Positions 1-8,209 of a DNA stretch of 64,000 bases are shown in pieces. Each line of letters begins with the position of its first letter. Within the stretch, counting starts at the first letter, position 1. The notes beneath the pieces were generated by a model. That model saw only the letters and a list, made by a program, of their open reading frames with translations. It made no database searches and was not told where the DNA came from. A program made the position numbers and the translations under genes. The stretch is from Streptomyces sp. NBC_01255 (GTDB lineage Bacteria > Actinomycetota > Actinomycetes > Streptomycetales > Streptomycetaceae): assembly GCF_036226445.1 (NCBI RefSeq), contig NZ_CP108474.1, positions 8,308,001 to 8,372,000 of the forward strand, read 5' to 3'.

Positions 1-558
1 CAGGAAGCGCTCGCCCAGTACCGCGCCGTGGCCGACGCGCGCGCCGCGGCCCTCGGCGACGACCACCCGGACACCCTCACCGCCCGCTACGAGACCGGGG
101 TCTGCCTCGGCCGTATCGGGCAGGCCGCGGACGCGCTCGACGTCTGCCGTGACGTCGTCGCGGCCCGCACGCGCGTGCAGGGCTCCGACGGCCCCGAGAC
201 CCTGCGCGCCCGCCACGCCCTCGCGGTCAACCTCGGCAGGCTCGGGCGGTGGGAGGAGGCGCTCGACGAGTCCGAGAGCGTCCGCTCCGCCCGGGAGCGC
301 GTCCTGGGCCCCGACCACCACGACACCCTCCTGAGCCACCGCGAGACCGCCGTCGCCCTCGGGCGGCTCGGCCGCTGGGAGGAGGCCCTCACAGCCCACC
401 GGGCGATCGCGGCCATCCGCAGGCGGGTCCTCGGCCCGGACCACCCGGACACCCTCGCGGGCCGTGACGACGAGGCCCAGTGCCTGGAGCGCCTCGGCCG
501 CCCCACGGAGGCCGCCGCCCTCCACCGCGCCACGTCCGGCCTCCCCGCCTCGGACTAG
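1..558 (+). CDS. TPR repeat protein, 5' truncated by window edge
   Basis: The reading frame is open from base 1 and ends at TAG 556-558, so the N-terminus lies outside the window. The visible 185 residues consist of four tandem kinesin-light-chain-type TPR units of about 42 residues. Each carries a variant of LGxDHPDTLxxR (GDDHPDTLTAR, GSDGPETLRAR, GPDHHDTLLSH, GPDHPDTLAGR) followed by an LGRLGRWEEAL-type helix. Such arrays in Streptomyces are usually the C-terminal scaffold of larger proteins (NB-ARC ATPases, FxSxx-COOH or CHAT systems). The effector domain would be upstream and cannot be judged here. The family call is strong; the function is unknown. Confidence 0.85.
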   Translation, partial: QEALAQYRAVADARAAALGDDHPDTLTARYETGVCLGRIGQAADALDVCRDVVAARTRVQGSDGPETLRARHALAVNLGRLGRWEEALDESESVRSARERVLGPDHHDTLLSHRETAVALGRLGRWEEALTAHRAIAAIRRRVLGPDHPDTLAGRDDEAQCLERLGRPTEAAALHRATSGLPASD

Positions 559-580
559 GCATGAGCCCCGACGCTCGGCT

Positions 581-636
581 GCGGCTCTGCGGCTCTGCGG
601 CTCTGCGGCTCTGCGGCTCTGCGGCTCTGCGGCTCA
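581..636. repeat. 8-bp tandem repeat, GCGGCTCT x 6 plus a variant copy
   Basis: Six perfect head-to-tail copies of GCGGCTCT start at 581, 589, 597, 605, 613 and 621. A seventh unit (629-636) differs at its last base. The array lies 22 bp after the TPR stop codon and just before the dipeptidase remnant. Eight is not a multiple of three, so it is not coding. Slippage-prone arrays of this kind vary in copy number between strains. Confidence 0.95.
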
Positions 637-639
637 GCC

Positions 640-845
640 GCCCAGTGGCCCAGCGGCCTCCCGCCCTGCGTTCATCCGGGTCCCCAAGTCCAGTTCACGC
701 CCGTCGGGCCGACCAGGGTGAGGTCGACGGCCGCGCCCGCACTGTGCGGCGCGATCTCGGGCGGGGACACGTACCGGCTCGCGGCCGTACGGATCCGCTC
801 CGTCGGCCATCCGGTGGCCCGCGGTCCCGCGGTCTTCCCCAGCCC
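640..845 (-). pseudogene. Remnant of D-alanyl-D-alanine dipeptidase (VanX/M15D family)
   Basis: Read on the minus strand from 845, one frame gives GWPTERIRTAASRYVSPPEI followed by APHSAGAAVDLTLVGPTG. This is the conserved core of VanX-type dipeptidases, including the His-x6-Asp metal-ligand region. The frame then ends at a stop at 672-674, while a second frame continues the family sequence as RELDLGTRMNAG. A frameshift near 690 therefore splits the homology. The N-terminal half of the enzyme (usually about 190-220 residues) and the C-terminal catalytic Glu/His region are missing. What remains is squeezed between the octamer array and the oxidoreductase start. I infer a decayed peptidoglycan-dipeptide hydrolase gene; the family assignment is from memory. 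Confidence 0.7.
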
Positions 846-869
846 GTCGATGCCGTGTGAGCATGAGCC

Positions 870-2441
870 ATGACCGCCCGTGCCCCGCTTCCCGGCGCCC
901 CCGGCGCACCCCGCGCGTACGACGCCGTGATCGTCGGAGGCGGTCACAACGGCCTCGTCGCCGCCGCCTATCTGGCCCGTGCCGGCCGGTCCGTCCTCGT
1001 CCTGGAGCGGCTCGGTTCCACCGGTGGGGCGGCCGTCTCCACACGGCCCTTCGCCGGGGTCGACGCCCGCCTCTCCCGGTACTCGTACCTCGTCTCGCTC
1101 CTCCCCGAGAAGATCACGCGGGAGCTGGGGCTGCGCTTCGCCGTACGGAAGCGGTCCATCTCCTCGTACACCCCGAAGGGCGACGGCGGTCTCCTCGTCG
1201 GCGGAGGGTCCGACCGCACGCGGGCCTCCTTCGCCGCGCTCACCGGCTCCGACCGCGCGTACGAGGCCTGGCAGGCCTTCTACGGCCGTACCGGCCGGGC
1301 CGCCCGCCGCATCTTCCCCACGCTCACCGAGCCGCTCCCCACCCGTGCCGCGCTCCGCGCCCGCGTCGACGACGCCGAGACGTGGCGGATGCTCTTCGAG
1401 GAACCCCTCGGCGTCACCGTCGAACGCGCCTTCGCCGACGACCTCGTGCGCGGGGTCGTCCTCACCGACGCCCTCATCGGCACCTTCGCCGACGCCCACG
1501 ACCCCACGCTCCTCCAGAACCGCTGCTTCCTCTACCACGTCATCGGCGGCGGCACCGGCGACTGGGACGTCCCCGTCGGCGGCATGGGCGCCCTCACCGA
1601 CGCCCTCGCGGACGCGGCCCGCACCGCCGGGGCCCGCATCCTCACGGGCCACGAGGTCACCCGTATCGAGACCGACGGACGCCGTGCGGCGATCACCTAC
1701 CGCACGGCCGACGACGGCGAGGGCACCGTCGAGGCCGGCCAGGTGCTCGTCAACGCCTCCCCGCAGGCGCTCGCCGGTCTGCTCGGCGAGACGCCCCCGC
1801 CGCCCCCGGAAGGCGCCCAGCTCAAGGTCAACATGCTGCTCACCCGGCTGCCGAGGCTCCGTGACCGTTCCGTCGACCCGAGCGAGGCCTTCGCGGGGAC
1901 GTTCCACATCGCCGAGGGGTACGGGCAGCTCGCCGCCGCCCACGCCGAGGCCGCCGCCGGACACCTCCCCACCGCCCCGCCCTCCGAGATCTACTGCCAC
2001 TCCCTGACCGACCCGACGATCCTCGGCCCCGACCTTGCCGCCCGGGGCCACCACACCCTCACCCTCTTCGGACTGCACACACCCGCCCGGCTGTTCGCCG
2101 CCGACAACGACGGCACCCGCGCCACCCTCCTCAAGTCCACCCTCGCCCAGCTCGACGCCCACCTCGACGAGCCGATCGCCGACTGCCTCGCCCTCGACGA
2201 GGACGGCCGCCCCTGCATCGAGGCGAAGACCCCGCTCGACCTCGAACGCGAACTCCGCCTGCCCGGCGGCCACATCTTCCACCGCGACCTCTCCTTCCCG
2301 TACGCGGAGGAGGGCGCCGGCCGCTGGGGCGTCGAGACCCGCCACGCCAACGTGCTGCTGTGCGGAGCGGGCGCGATCCGGGGCGGCGGAGTCAGCGGCA
2401 TCCCCGGCCACAACGCCGCGATGGCCGCCCTCGGACGGTGA
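870..2441 (+). CDS. FAD-dependent phytoene desaturase-like oxidoreductase
   Basis: A 523-residue flavoprotein of the CrtI/PYROXD2-like amine-oxidoreductase superfamily. The N-terminal Rossmann dinucleotide-binding motif is VIVGGGHNGLVAAA (residues 20-33), followed by a Glu (LVLER) that would bind the ribose. The C-terminal FAD-binding signature is LLCGAGAIRGGGVSGIPGHN. Length fits the family (480-540). The ATG at 870 was chosen because the GxGxxG falls at the expected distance, but no clear Shine-Dalgarno sequence precedes it. It stands alone between the dipeptidase remnant and tdh, with no carotenoid genes nearby, so carotenoid synthesis is unlikely. The substrate is unknown. Confidence 0.85.
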   Translation: MTARAPLPGAPGAPRAYDAVIVGGGHNGLVAAAYLARAGRSVLVLERLGSTGGAAVSTRPFAGVDARLSRYSYLVSLLPEKITRELGLRFAVRKRSISSYTPKGDGGLLVGGGSDRTRASFAALTGSDRAYEAWQAFYGRTGRAARRIFPTLTEPLPTRAALRARVDDAETWRMLFEEPLGVTVERAFADDLVRGVVLTDALIGTFADAHDPTLLQNRCFLYHVIGGGTGDWDVPVGGMGALTDALADAARTAGARILTGHEVTRIETDGRRAAITYRTADDGEGTVEAGQVLVNASPQALAGLLGETPPPPPEGAQLKVNMLLTRLPRLRDRSVDPSEAFAGTFHIAEGYGQLAAAHAEAAAGHLPTAPPSEIYCHSLTDPTILGPDLAARGHHTLTLFGLHTPARLFAADNDGTRATLLKSTLAQLDAHLDEPIADCLALDEDGRPCIEAKTPLDLERELRLPGGHIFHRDLSFPYAEEGAGRWGVETRHANVLLCGAGAIRGGGVSGIPGHNAAMAALGR

Positions 2442-2546
2442 GCGGACAGCGCGCCCGGGTTGACGCCCGACCGTCCCCGCCTGGGGCGTGAAGCTGATCT
2501 GCGAGCGCGCTTAAGAAATCCTCGATGGACCAGGAGCCCCGCGTAC

Positions 2547-2561
2547 GGAAGATTCTCTTCC
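2547..2561. promoter_or_regulatory. Perfect 6-3-6 inverted repeat upstream of tdh
   Basis: GGAAGA-TTC-TCTTCC lies 70 bp before the tdh start, just downstream of an unusually A/T-rich stretch (TTAAGAAATCCTCGATGG, 2511-2528). The gap between the oxidoreductase and tdh (2442-2630) contains no gene. A regulator-binding site for threonine catabolism is plausible, possibly for the LysR protein encoded after kbl, but this is inference from position only. Confidence 0.4.
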
Positions 2562-2630
2562 AGGGATCTTGGGTGCTCAGTCGCGCCCGGACCCGCACAT
2601 CACAGGACACGCACGTCGGGAGCCGATGCA

Positions 2631-3665
2631 TTGAAGGCGCTGGTCAAGCTGAAGGCGGAGCCGGGACTCTGGCTCACGGACGTGCCCGAGCCGGAGACCG
2701 GCCCCGGGGACGTACTGATCAAGGTCAAGCGGACCGGCATCTGCGGCACCGACCTCCACATCCGCTCCTGGGACGGCTGGGCGCAGAAGTCCATCGCCAC
2801 CCCGCTGACGATCGGCCACGAGTTCGTCGGCGAGGTCGTCTCCGTCGGCCGTGACGTCGCCGACATCGCCGTCGGCGACCTGGTCAGCGGCGAGGGCCAC
2901 CTCGTCTGCGGCAAGTGCCGCAACTGTCTGGCCGGCCGCCGCCACCTCTGCCGCGCCACCGTCGGCCTCGGCGTCGGCCGCGACGGCGCCTTCGCCGAGT
3001 ACGTGGCGCTGCCCGCCTCCAACGTGTGGGTGCACCGCGTCCCCGTCGACCTCGACATCGCCGCGATCTTCGACCCCTTCGGCAACGCCGTGCACACGGC
3101 GCTCTCCTTCCCGCTCGTCGGCGAGGACGTCCTCGTCACCGGCGCGGGCCCGATCGGCATCATGGCCGCCGCCGTCGCCAAGCACGCCGGCGCCCGCAAC
3201 GTCGTCATCACCGACGTCAGCGAGGAGCGCCTCGACCTGGCGCGCAAGACGGGCGTCACCCTCGCCCTCAACGTCGCCGAGCAGACCATCGCCGACGGCC
3301 AGCGGACCCTCGGTCTCAAGGAGGGCTTCGACGTCGGCCTGGAGATGTCGGGCAACCCGCACGCCATGCGCGACATGGTCGCCAACATGACCAACGGCGG
3401 AAAGATCGCCATGCTGGGCCTGCCCAGCGAGGACTTCGCCGTCGACTGGGCGAAGATCGTCACCTCCATGATCACGGTCAAGGGCATCTACGGCCGCGAG
3501 ATGTTCGAGACCTGGTACGCGATGTCGGTGCTCCTGGAGGGCGGTCTCGACCTCGCCCCCGTCGTCACCGGCCGATACGCGTACTCCGACTACGAGGCCG
3601 CCTTCGACGACGCGGCCTCCGGCAAGAGCGGCAAGATCATCCTCGACTGGACTGCGGGAGCCTGA
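2631..3665 (+). CDS. tdh: L-threonine 3-dehydrogenase
   Basis: A zinc medium-chain dehydrogenase that oxidises L-threonine to 2-amino-3-ketobutyrate with NAD+. The frame is open far upstream, but the family N-terminus ([14 protein letters not shown]) begins at a TTG at 2631, preceded by GGGAG at normal spacing. This gives 344 residues, against 341-343 usual. Catalytic zinc ligands are Cys38, His63 and Glu64 (GHEFVGE). Structural zinc cysteines are at 93, 96, 99 and 107 ([15 protein letters not shown]). The Rossmann motif is [16 protein letters not shown]. The stop is three bases before kbl, so the two are co-translated. Confidence 0.95.
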   Translation: MKALVKLKAEPGLWLTDVPEPETGPGDVLIKVKRTGICGTDLHIRSWDGWAQKSIATPLTIGHEFVGEVVSVGRDVADIAVGDLVSGEGHLVCGKCRNCLAGRRHLCRATVGLGVGRDGAFAEYVALPASNVWVHRVPVDLDIAAIFDPFGNAVHTALSFPLVGEDVLVTGAGPIGIMAAAVAKHAGARNVVITDVSEERLDLARKTGVTLALNVAEQTIADGQRTLGLKEGFDVGLEMSGNPHAMRDMVANMTNGGKIAMLGLPSEDFAVDWAKIVTSMITVKGIYGREMFETWYAMSVLLEGGLDLAPVVTGRYAYSDYEAAFDDAASGKSGKIILDWTAGA

Positions 3666-3668
3666 CCC

Positions 3669-4868
3669 ATGTTCGATTCCGTACGCGACGACATCCGTGC
3701 CACCCTCGAAGAGATCCGCCAGGCCGGGCTCCACAAGCCCGAGCGCGTGATCGGCACCCCCCAGTCGGCCACCGTCGCCGTCACCGCGGGCGGTCGCCCC
3801 GGCGAGGTCCTGAACTTCTGCGCCAACAACTACCTGGGCCTGGCCGACCACCCCGAGGTCGTCACCGCCGCCCACGCGGCGCTCGACCGCTGGGGCTACG
3901 GCATGGCGTCCGTCCGCTTCATCTGCGGCACGCAGGAGGTGCACAAGGAGCTGGAGGCCCGCCTCTCGGCCTTCCTCGGCCAGGAGGACACGATCCTCTA
4001 CTCCTCCTGCTTCGACGCCAACGGCGGCGTCTTCGAGACGATCCTCGGCCCCGAGGACGCCGTCATCTCCGACGCCCTCAACCACGCCTCGATCATCGAC
4101 GGCATCCGCCTCTCCAAGGCCCGCCGCTTCCGCTACGCCAACCGCGACATGGCCGACCTGGAGCAGCAGCTCAAGGAGGCGACCGAGGGCGGCGCCCGCC
4201 GCAAGCTCATCGTCACCGACGGCGTCTTCTCGATGGACGGCTACGTCGCCCCGCTCGCCGAGATCTGCGACCTGGCCGAGCGGTACGACGCCATGGTGAT
4301 GGTCGACGACTCGCACGCGGTCGGCTTCGTCGGCCCCGGCGGCCGCGGCACCCCCGAGCTGCACGGCGTCATGGACCGCGTCGACATCATCACCGGCACC
4401 CTCGGCAAGGCCCTCGGCGGCGCCTCCGGCGGCTACGTCGCAGCCCGCGCCGAGATCGTCGCCCTGCTGCGCCAGCGCTCCCGCCCGTACCTCTTCTCCA
4501 ACACCCTCGCCCCGGTCATCGCCGCCGCCTCCCTCAAGGTCCTCGACCTGCTGGAGTCCGCCGGCGACCTGCGCGACCACCTGAACGCCAACACGGCGCT
4601 CTTTCGCTCCCGCATGACCGAGGAGGGCTTCGACATCCTCCCCGGCGACCACGCCATCGCCCCGGTCATGATCGGCGACGCGGCCGTCGCCGGCCGCATG
4701 GCCGAGCTGCTCCTGGAGCGAGGCGTGTACGTGATCGGCTTCTCGTACCCGGTCGTGCCGCAGGGCCAGGCCCGGATCCGCGTGCAGCTCTCCGCCGCGC
4801 ACTCCACGGAGGACGTGAACCGGGCCGTGGACGCGTTCGTCGAGGCCCGCGCCGCCCTCCAGGGCTGA
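3669..4868 (+). CDS. kbl: Glycine C-acetyltransferase (2-amino-3-ketobutyrate CoA ligase)
   Basis: A 399-residue PLP-dependent alpha-oxoamine synthase. It converts 2-amino-3-ketobutyrate plus CoA to glycine and acetyl-CoA, the second step after Tdh. The PLP lysine is Lys247 in [24 protein letters not shown] supplies the Asp that contacts the cofactor ring, and [11 protein letters not shown] is the family N-terminal signature. Length matches the E. coli enzyme (398). It starts three bases after tdh in a two-gene operon that ends at a hairpin (4876-4893). Confidence 0.96.
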   Translation: MFDSVRDDIRATLEEIRQAGLHKPERVIGTPQSATVAVTAGGRPGEVLNFCANNYLGLADHPEVVTAAHAALDRWGYGMASVRFICGTQEVHKELEARLSAFLGQEDTILYSSCFDANGGVFETILGPEDAVISDALNHASIIDGIRLSKARRFRYANRDMADLEQQLKEATEGGARRKLIVTDGVFSMDGYVAPLAEICDLAERYDAMVMVDDSHAVGFVGPGGRGTPELHGVMDRVDIITGTLGKALGGASGGYVAARAEIVALLRQRSRPYLFSNTLAPVIAAASLKVLDLLESAGDLRDHLNANTALFRSRMTEEGFDILPGDHAIAPVMIGDAAVAGRMAELLLERGVYVIGFSYPVVPQGQARIRVQLSAAHSTEDVNRAVDAFVEARAALQG

Positions 4869-4875
4869 GGCGGGC

Positions 4876-4893
4876 GCAGGCCCCGCGGCCTGC
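4876..4893 (+). terminator. Hairpin after kbl
   Basis: GCAGGCC-CCGC-GGCCTGC forms a perfect 7-bp stem with a 4-base loop, eight bases after the kbl stop. It lies only 12 bases before the next ATG, so it either partly terminates tdh-kbl or attenuates readthrough into the LysR gene. There is no U-tract, as is common in Streptomyces. Confidence 0.55.
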
Positions 4894-4905
4894 GAGACTA
4901 GGGGC

Positions 4906-5814
4906 ATGATCGAAGCGCGGCGGTTGCACATCCTCCGTGCGGTGGCGGACCACCGTACGGTCACGGCGGCGGCCGCCGCGCTCTATCTCACCCCGTCCGC
5001 GGTCTCCCAGCAGCTCGCCGCCCTGGAGCAGGAGACCGGCCACCGGCTCGTCGACCGCAGCGCCCGCGGCGCCCGGCTGACCCCGGCCGGCGAGATCCTG
5101 CTCAGCCATGCCAACGCCGTCCTCGCCCAGCTGGAGCGCGCCGAGTCCGAACTGGCCGCCTACGGCTCCGGCGAGGCCGGTACGGTCACGGTCGCCGCCT
5201 TCGCCACCGGCATCGGGCTCGTGGTGGCCCCCGCCATCAGGGCCCTGGCCGACTCCGCCCCGGGCATCCGGGTCCGGGTGCGGGACGCCGAGGGCGACGA
5301 GAGCCTGATGATGGTCCTCGACCGACAGGTCGACGTGGCCGTCGCGGTCGAGTACCGGGGCGCTCCGGGCGAGGACGACGCCCGGCTCACCCGCGTCCCG
5401 CTCTACGCGGAGCCCTTCGACGCGGTGCTGCCCCCCGGCCACCCCCTCGCCGCCGGCGAGCGGGTCGCGCTCGGCGACCTCGCCAAGGACGCCTGGATCG
5501 GCCAGTCCGCCGGTAATCCCTGTCACGACGTGACCGTCCTGGCCTGCGAGTACGCCGGATTCACGCTGCACCCGGAGCACTCGTCCGACGACTTCCGCGC
5601 CGTCGTCGCCCTCGCGTCGTCGTCCGCCGGCGTGGCCCTCGTGCCGCGGTCGGCACTGCGCGGCATGGAGCTCACGGGCGTGCACGTCCGCCCGATCGAC
5701 GGCGTCGCCCCGACCCGCAGGGTCTTCGCCGCCGTCCGGCGAGGCGCGGAGGAGCACCCCCTGATCAGCCCCGTACTGACCGCGCTGCGCGCCGCGTCGC
5801 AAACCGGCGACTGA
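4906..5814 (+). CDS. LysR-family transcriptional regulator
   Basis: A 302-residue LysR-type protein. The N-terminal winged HTH is evident in ILRAVADHRTVTAAAAALYL followed by TPSAVSQQLAALEQETGHRL (residues 8-45). The rest is a periplasmic-binding-protein-like effector domain (residues about 90-295). It is encoded 37 bp downstream of kbl on the same strand, so it may be partly co-transcribed. LysR proteins usually control divergent neighbours; here the obvious candidate is the tdh-kbl operon, with the 2547-2561 palindrome as a possible site. That link is inference. The gene ends in a strong hairpin. Confidence 0.93.
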   Translation: MIEARRLHILRAVADHRTVTAAAAALYLTPSAVSQQLAALEQETGHRLVDRSARGARLTPAGEILLSHANAVLAQLERAESELAAYGSGEAGTVTVAAFATGIGLVVAPAIRALADSAPGIRVRVRDAEGDESLMMVLDRQVDVAVAVEYRGAPGEDDARLTRVPLYAEPFDAVLPPGHPLAAGERVALGDLAKDAWIGQSAGNPCHDVTVLACEYAGFTLHPEHSSDDFRAVVALASSSAGVALVPRSALRGMELTGVHVRPIDGVAPTRRVFAAVRRGAEEHPLISPVLTALRAASQTGD

Positions 5815-5853
5815 CCCGCTCGGCGGACGGGCGCATGCCCGCCGCCGAGCGGG
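5815..5853. terminator. Bidirectional hairpin terminator between convergent genes
   Basis: CCCGCTCGGCGG (5815-5826) pairs perfectly with CCGCCGAGCGGG (5842-5853), and the enclosed GGGC/GCCC extends the stem. It begins at the LysR stop codon and lies 32 bp from the stop of the convergent sialidase gene, so it can serve both transcripts. Confidence 0.8.
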
Positions 5854-5885
5854 TCGTCCCGGCTACCGGACGGTGGACAACCCGC

Positions 5886-7949
5886 CTACCAGATGGTGGA
5901 GAAACCGAGGCGCAGACGCTCGTCCTCCGTGGCCACGGCGAGGGAGCCGTCCCGCACCAGGGTGGCCTCGTCCGGGGTCAGCGCCCGCTGGAAGAGACGC
6001 ACGTCGTCCAGGGTGCCGCGGAAGAGCTGGGCGACCCCGGCCGGCTGGTTGGGGAAGTCGGGCCGGGCACCGATGTGGATGTTGAACTCGCCGGTGGGGG
6101 TGAGGTTCCGTTCCGTCGCCGAGTTGCCCGCGGGCATGACGGCCGTGGCGGGAACGCCCCCGTCCACCGAGAGGCCGAGCGTGAGGCTGTCGCGGGTGAA
6201 CACGACGTGGTGCCACCCGCCGTCGTTGTACGAGGAGGGCAGCGTCACCTCCGTGGAACCGATGTCCGTGCCGACGGTGGCCCGCAGGACGTCGGCGGTT
6301 CCGGTGCCGGGTTCGGCCCGGACCGAGAAGTGCCGCCCCTTCTTGAGCGGGTCGGTGCCGGGCATCCCGTACGCCCACACGATCGGCAGTGTGCCGGTGG
6401 TGGCCGTGTGCCGGAACCAGGCCGTGACGGTGAAGTTCCGGTCGTCGACCCGCAGGGAAGGCGAGCAGACGAGACGCAGGTAGTCGTCCTGGCCGTCGAA
6501 CTCCATGGCCTTGCCGCTGCCGCGCGCTCCCAGCGCGGCCCCGCCGTGGATGACGGCGTGGTTGCCGGGCTCGCCGGCAGCGCGCTCGCGGGTGTCGGCG
6601 GTGCGCGGGCGGCGCAGCTCCTTCTCGGCGGTGTCCATGGCGCCCTCGGTGAAGGCCGTGAAGACGACGTTGCCGTGCGGGATGTTGCCGGCGGTCTCGT
6701 ACAGGACGCCGATGGAGCCGCTCGACAGCACGGTCAGGTCGGAGTAGCCGGTGCGGGCCGCGGAGACCAGGGTGCCGACGGTCTTCCAGGTCTTGCCCTC
6801 GTCGTACGAGGAGCGGACGGCCAGCTCACGTCGGTCCTCCAGCGGGCCGGCGCCGAGGCGCGAGGGTCCCGAGTAGAGGAGCCGGTTCGGCTTGCCGTCG
6901 CGGTCCTGGGCGTGCAGCCGCAGCAGCGAGCCGAACGTCGGGGACGTGTCCAGGTTGGCCACCGGGGTGAAGGGCGCGGCGAACGAGGCGCCGCCGTCGG
7001 CGCTCGTGGTCTCCAGCCGGTGCTCGTTCGTGGCGCAGCGGGTCGGCTCGGAGTTGCGCGCGTTGACGTACACGCCGCCGTCGACGGTCTGGGCGACCGT
7101 CAACTCGGCCGGGTACGAGCCGGACTTGGCCACGGGGGCGGTGGTGGCGCCGAGCTGCCAGGTCAGGCCGCCGTCGTCGCTGTAGGACAGGTGGGCGCCC
7201 GCGGTCGTGTTGCTCCCCGCCGTGTGGTCGCCGGGCACGATCAGCCGGCCGTGGTGCGGGCCGCGGTCGAGCTGGATGCCGTGGCCGGGGCCGGTGGACA
7301 CCCAGCTCCACCCCGCGGCCTTCAGCTGCGGCAGCGCGACGCCGGCGGACCAGGTCAGACCGTTGTCGGTGCTGTGGACGGCGTGGACGGTACGGGCGAA
7401 GCCGCTGCGCGAGGGCTTGGCCGCGTCACGGTTCCAGTCGCTGCTGGAGTACAGCAGCGTGATCCGGCCGGTGACCGCGTCCACGACCGGGGCGGGGTTG
7501 CCGTGCGCGAGCGCGTCGCCCGCGCCGACGACGACCTGGAGGGCCTCCCAGGTCGCACCGCCGTCGAGGGACCGCTTGAGCACGAGGTCGTTGTCGCCGA
7601 CGTCGTGGCAGCCGGTCGTCGTCAGCCGCGTGCGGCCCTCGGCGAAGGCGAGGAGGACACCCGTCTTGCTGGTGACGAGGGCCGGTATCCGGGTGCAGAA
7701 GTAGTTCTCGCGCGCCTTGAACGGCTCGGTGGACACCTGCGTGGTGAGCGACGCGGTCGTCGCGGTCGTCGCGGAGGCGGTCGTGGCCGTAGTCGTGGCG
7801 CCGGCGATCGTCGTCGACGCGGCCGCGCGCGACGGCGGCGTGACCGCGAGGACGACCGCGGCCAGGACCGCGAAGGAGAGCGCGCACAGCCATGCGGGCA
7901 GCGCGAAGCGGCGAGCGCCCGGTGGACGGCGCTCGGACAGGGGCAGCAT
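5886..7949 (-). CDS. Secreted exo-alpha-sialidase with LamG-like domain
   Basis: A 687-residue secreted sialidase (GH33 type) releasing terminal sialic acids from glycoconjugates. The start is the ATG at 7949, chosen because GAGGTG precedes it and it yields a clean signal peptide (positive N-region, hydrophobic core at residues 16-37, AAA near the cut). The open frame extends upstream without homology. A Thr/Ala-rich linker (45-70) precedes the catalytic domain. YFCTRIPALV (83-92) contains the RIP arginine. Four Asp boxes follow: SLDGGATW, STDNGLTW, SDDGGLTW and SYDEGKTW. After about residue 440 a concanavalin-A/laminin-G-like domain begins (FDGQDDYLRL, FTVTAWFRH), probably for glycan binding. 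A sialidase suits a soil or insect-associated scavenger. Confidence 0.93.
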   Translation of the reverse strand: MLPLSERRPPGARRFALPAWLCALSFAVLAAVVLAVTPPSRAAASTTIAGATTTATTASATTATTASLTTQVSTEPFKARENYFCTRIPALVTSKTGVLLAFAEGRTRLTTTGCHDVGDNDLVLKRSLDGGATWEALQVVVGAGDALAHGNPAPVVDAVTGRITLLYSSSDWNRDAAKPSRSGFARTVHAVHSTDNGLTWSAGVALPQLKAAGWSWVSTGPGHGIQLDRGPHHGRLIVPGDHTAGSNTTAGAHLSYSDDGGLTWQLGATTAPVAKSGSYPAELTVAQTVDGGVYVNARNSEPTRCATNEHRLETTSADGGASFAAPFTPVANLDTSPTFGSLLRLHAQDRDGKPNRLLYSGPSRLGAGPLEDRRELAVRSSYDEGKTWKTVGTLVSAARTGYSDLTVLSSGSIGVLYETAGNIPHGNVVFTAFTEGAMDTAEKELRRPRTADTRERAAGEPGNHAVIHGGAALGARGSGKAMEFDGQDDYLRLVCSPSLRVDDRNFTVTAWFRHTATTGTLPIVWAYGMPGTDPLKKGRHFSVRAEPGTGTADVLRATVGTDIGSTEVTLPSSYNDGGWHHVVFTRDSLTLGLSVDGGVPATAVMPAGNSATERNLTPTGEFNIHIGARPDFPNQPAGVAQLFRGTLDDVRLFQRALTPDEATLVRDGSLAVATEDERLRLGFSTIW

Positions 7950-8209
7950 GAAGGAACACCTCGGTGTGAAGGTGAGGGCGAAGGACGATGGGGCGGCTGG
8001 GCCTCGAAGCGGTTGTGCCGCGTTCGTCAGCGGGCCGGTTGCGGCGACCCCCGCGGAGCGGAAGGCCACCGCGAACGGGCGACGCGACGGACGCTCGCCT
8101 AGGCGTTCGTCCCATCCCCCGGTGAGATCTCCCGGCGGGGACGCTACCTCATGTGATCATTTGTGCGCAGTCCGCCCCGGTAGTCCGCCCGTAGACCGTA
8201 CGTGCGGGC

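Noticed and set aside
581..636. Possible CRISPR array
   Set aside because: The repeat unit is 8 bp with no spacers, and no cas genes are present.
2577..4964. Long minus-strand frame opposite tdh-kbl
   Set aside because: Opposite two unmistakable enzymes; no recognisable protein features.
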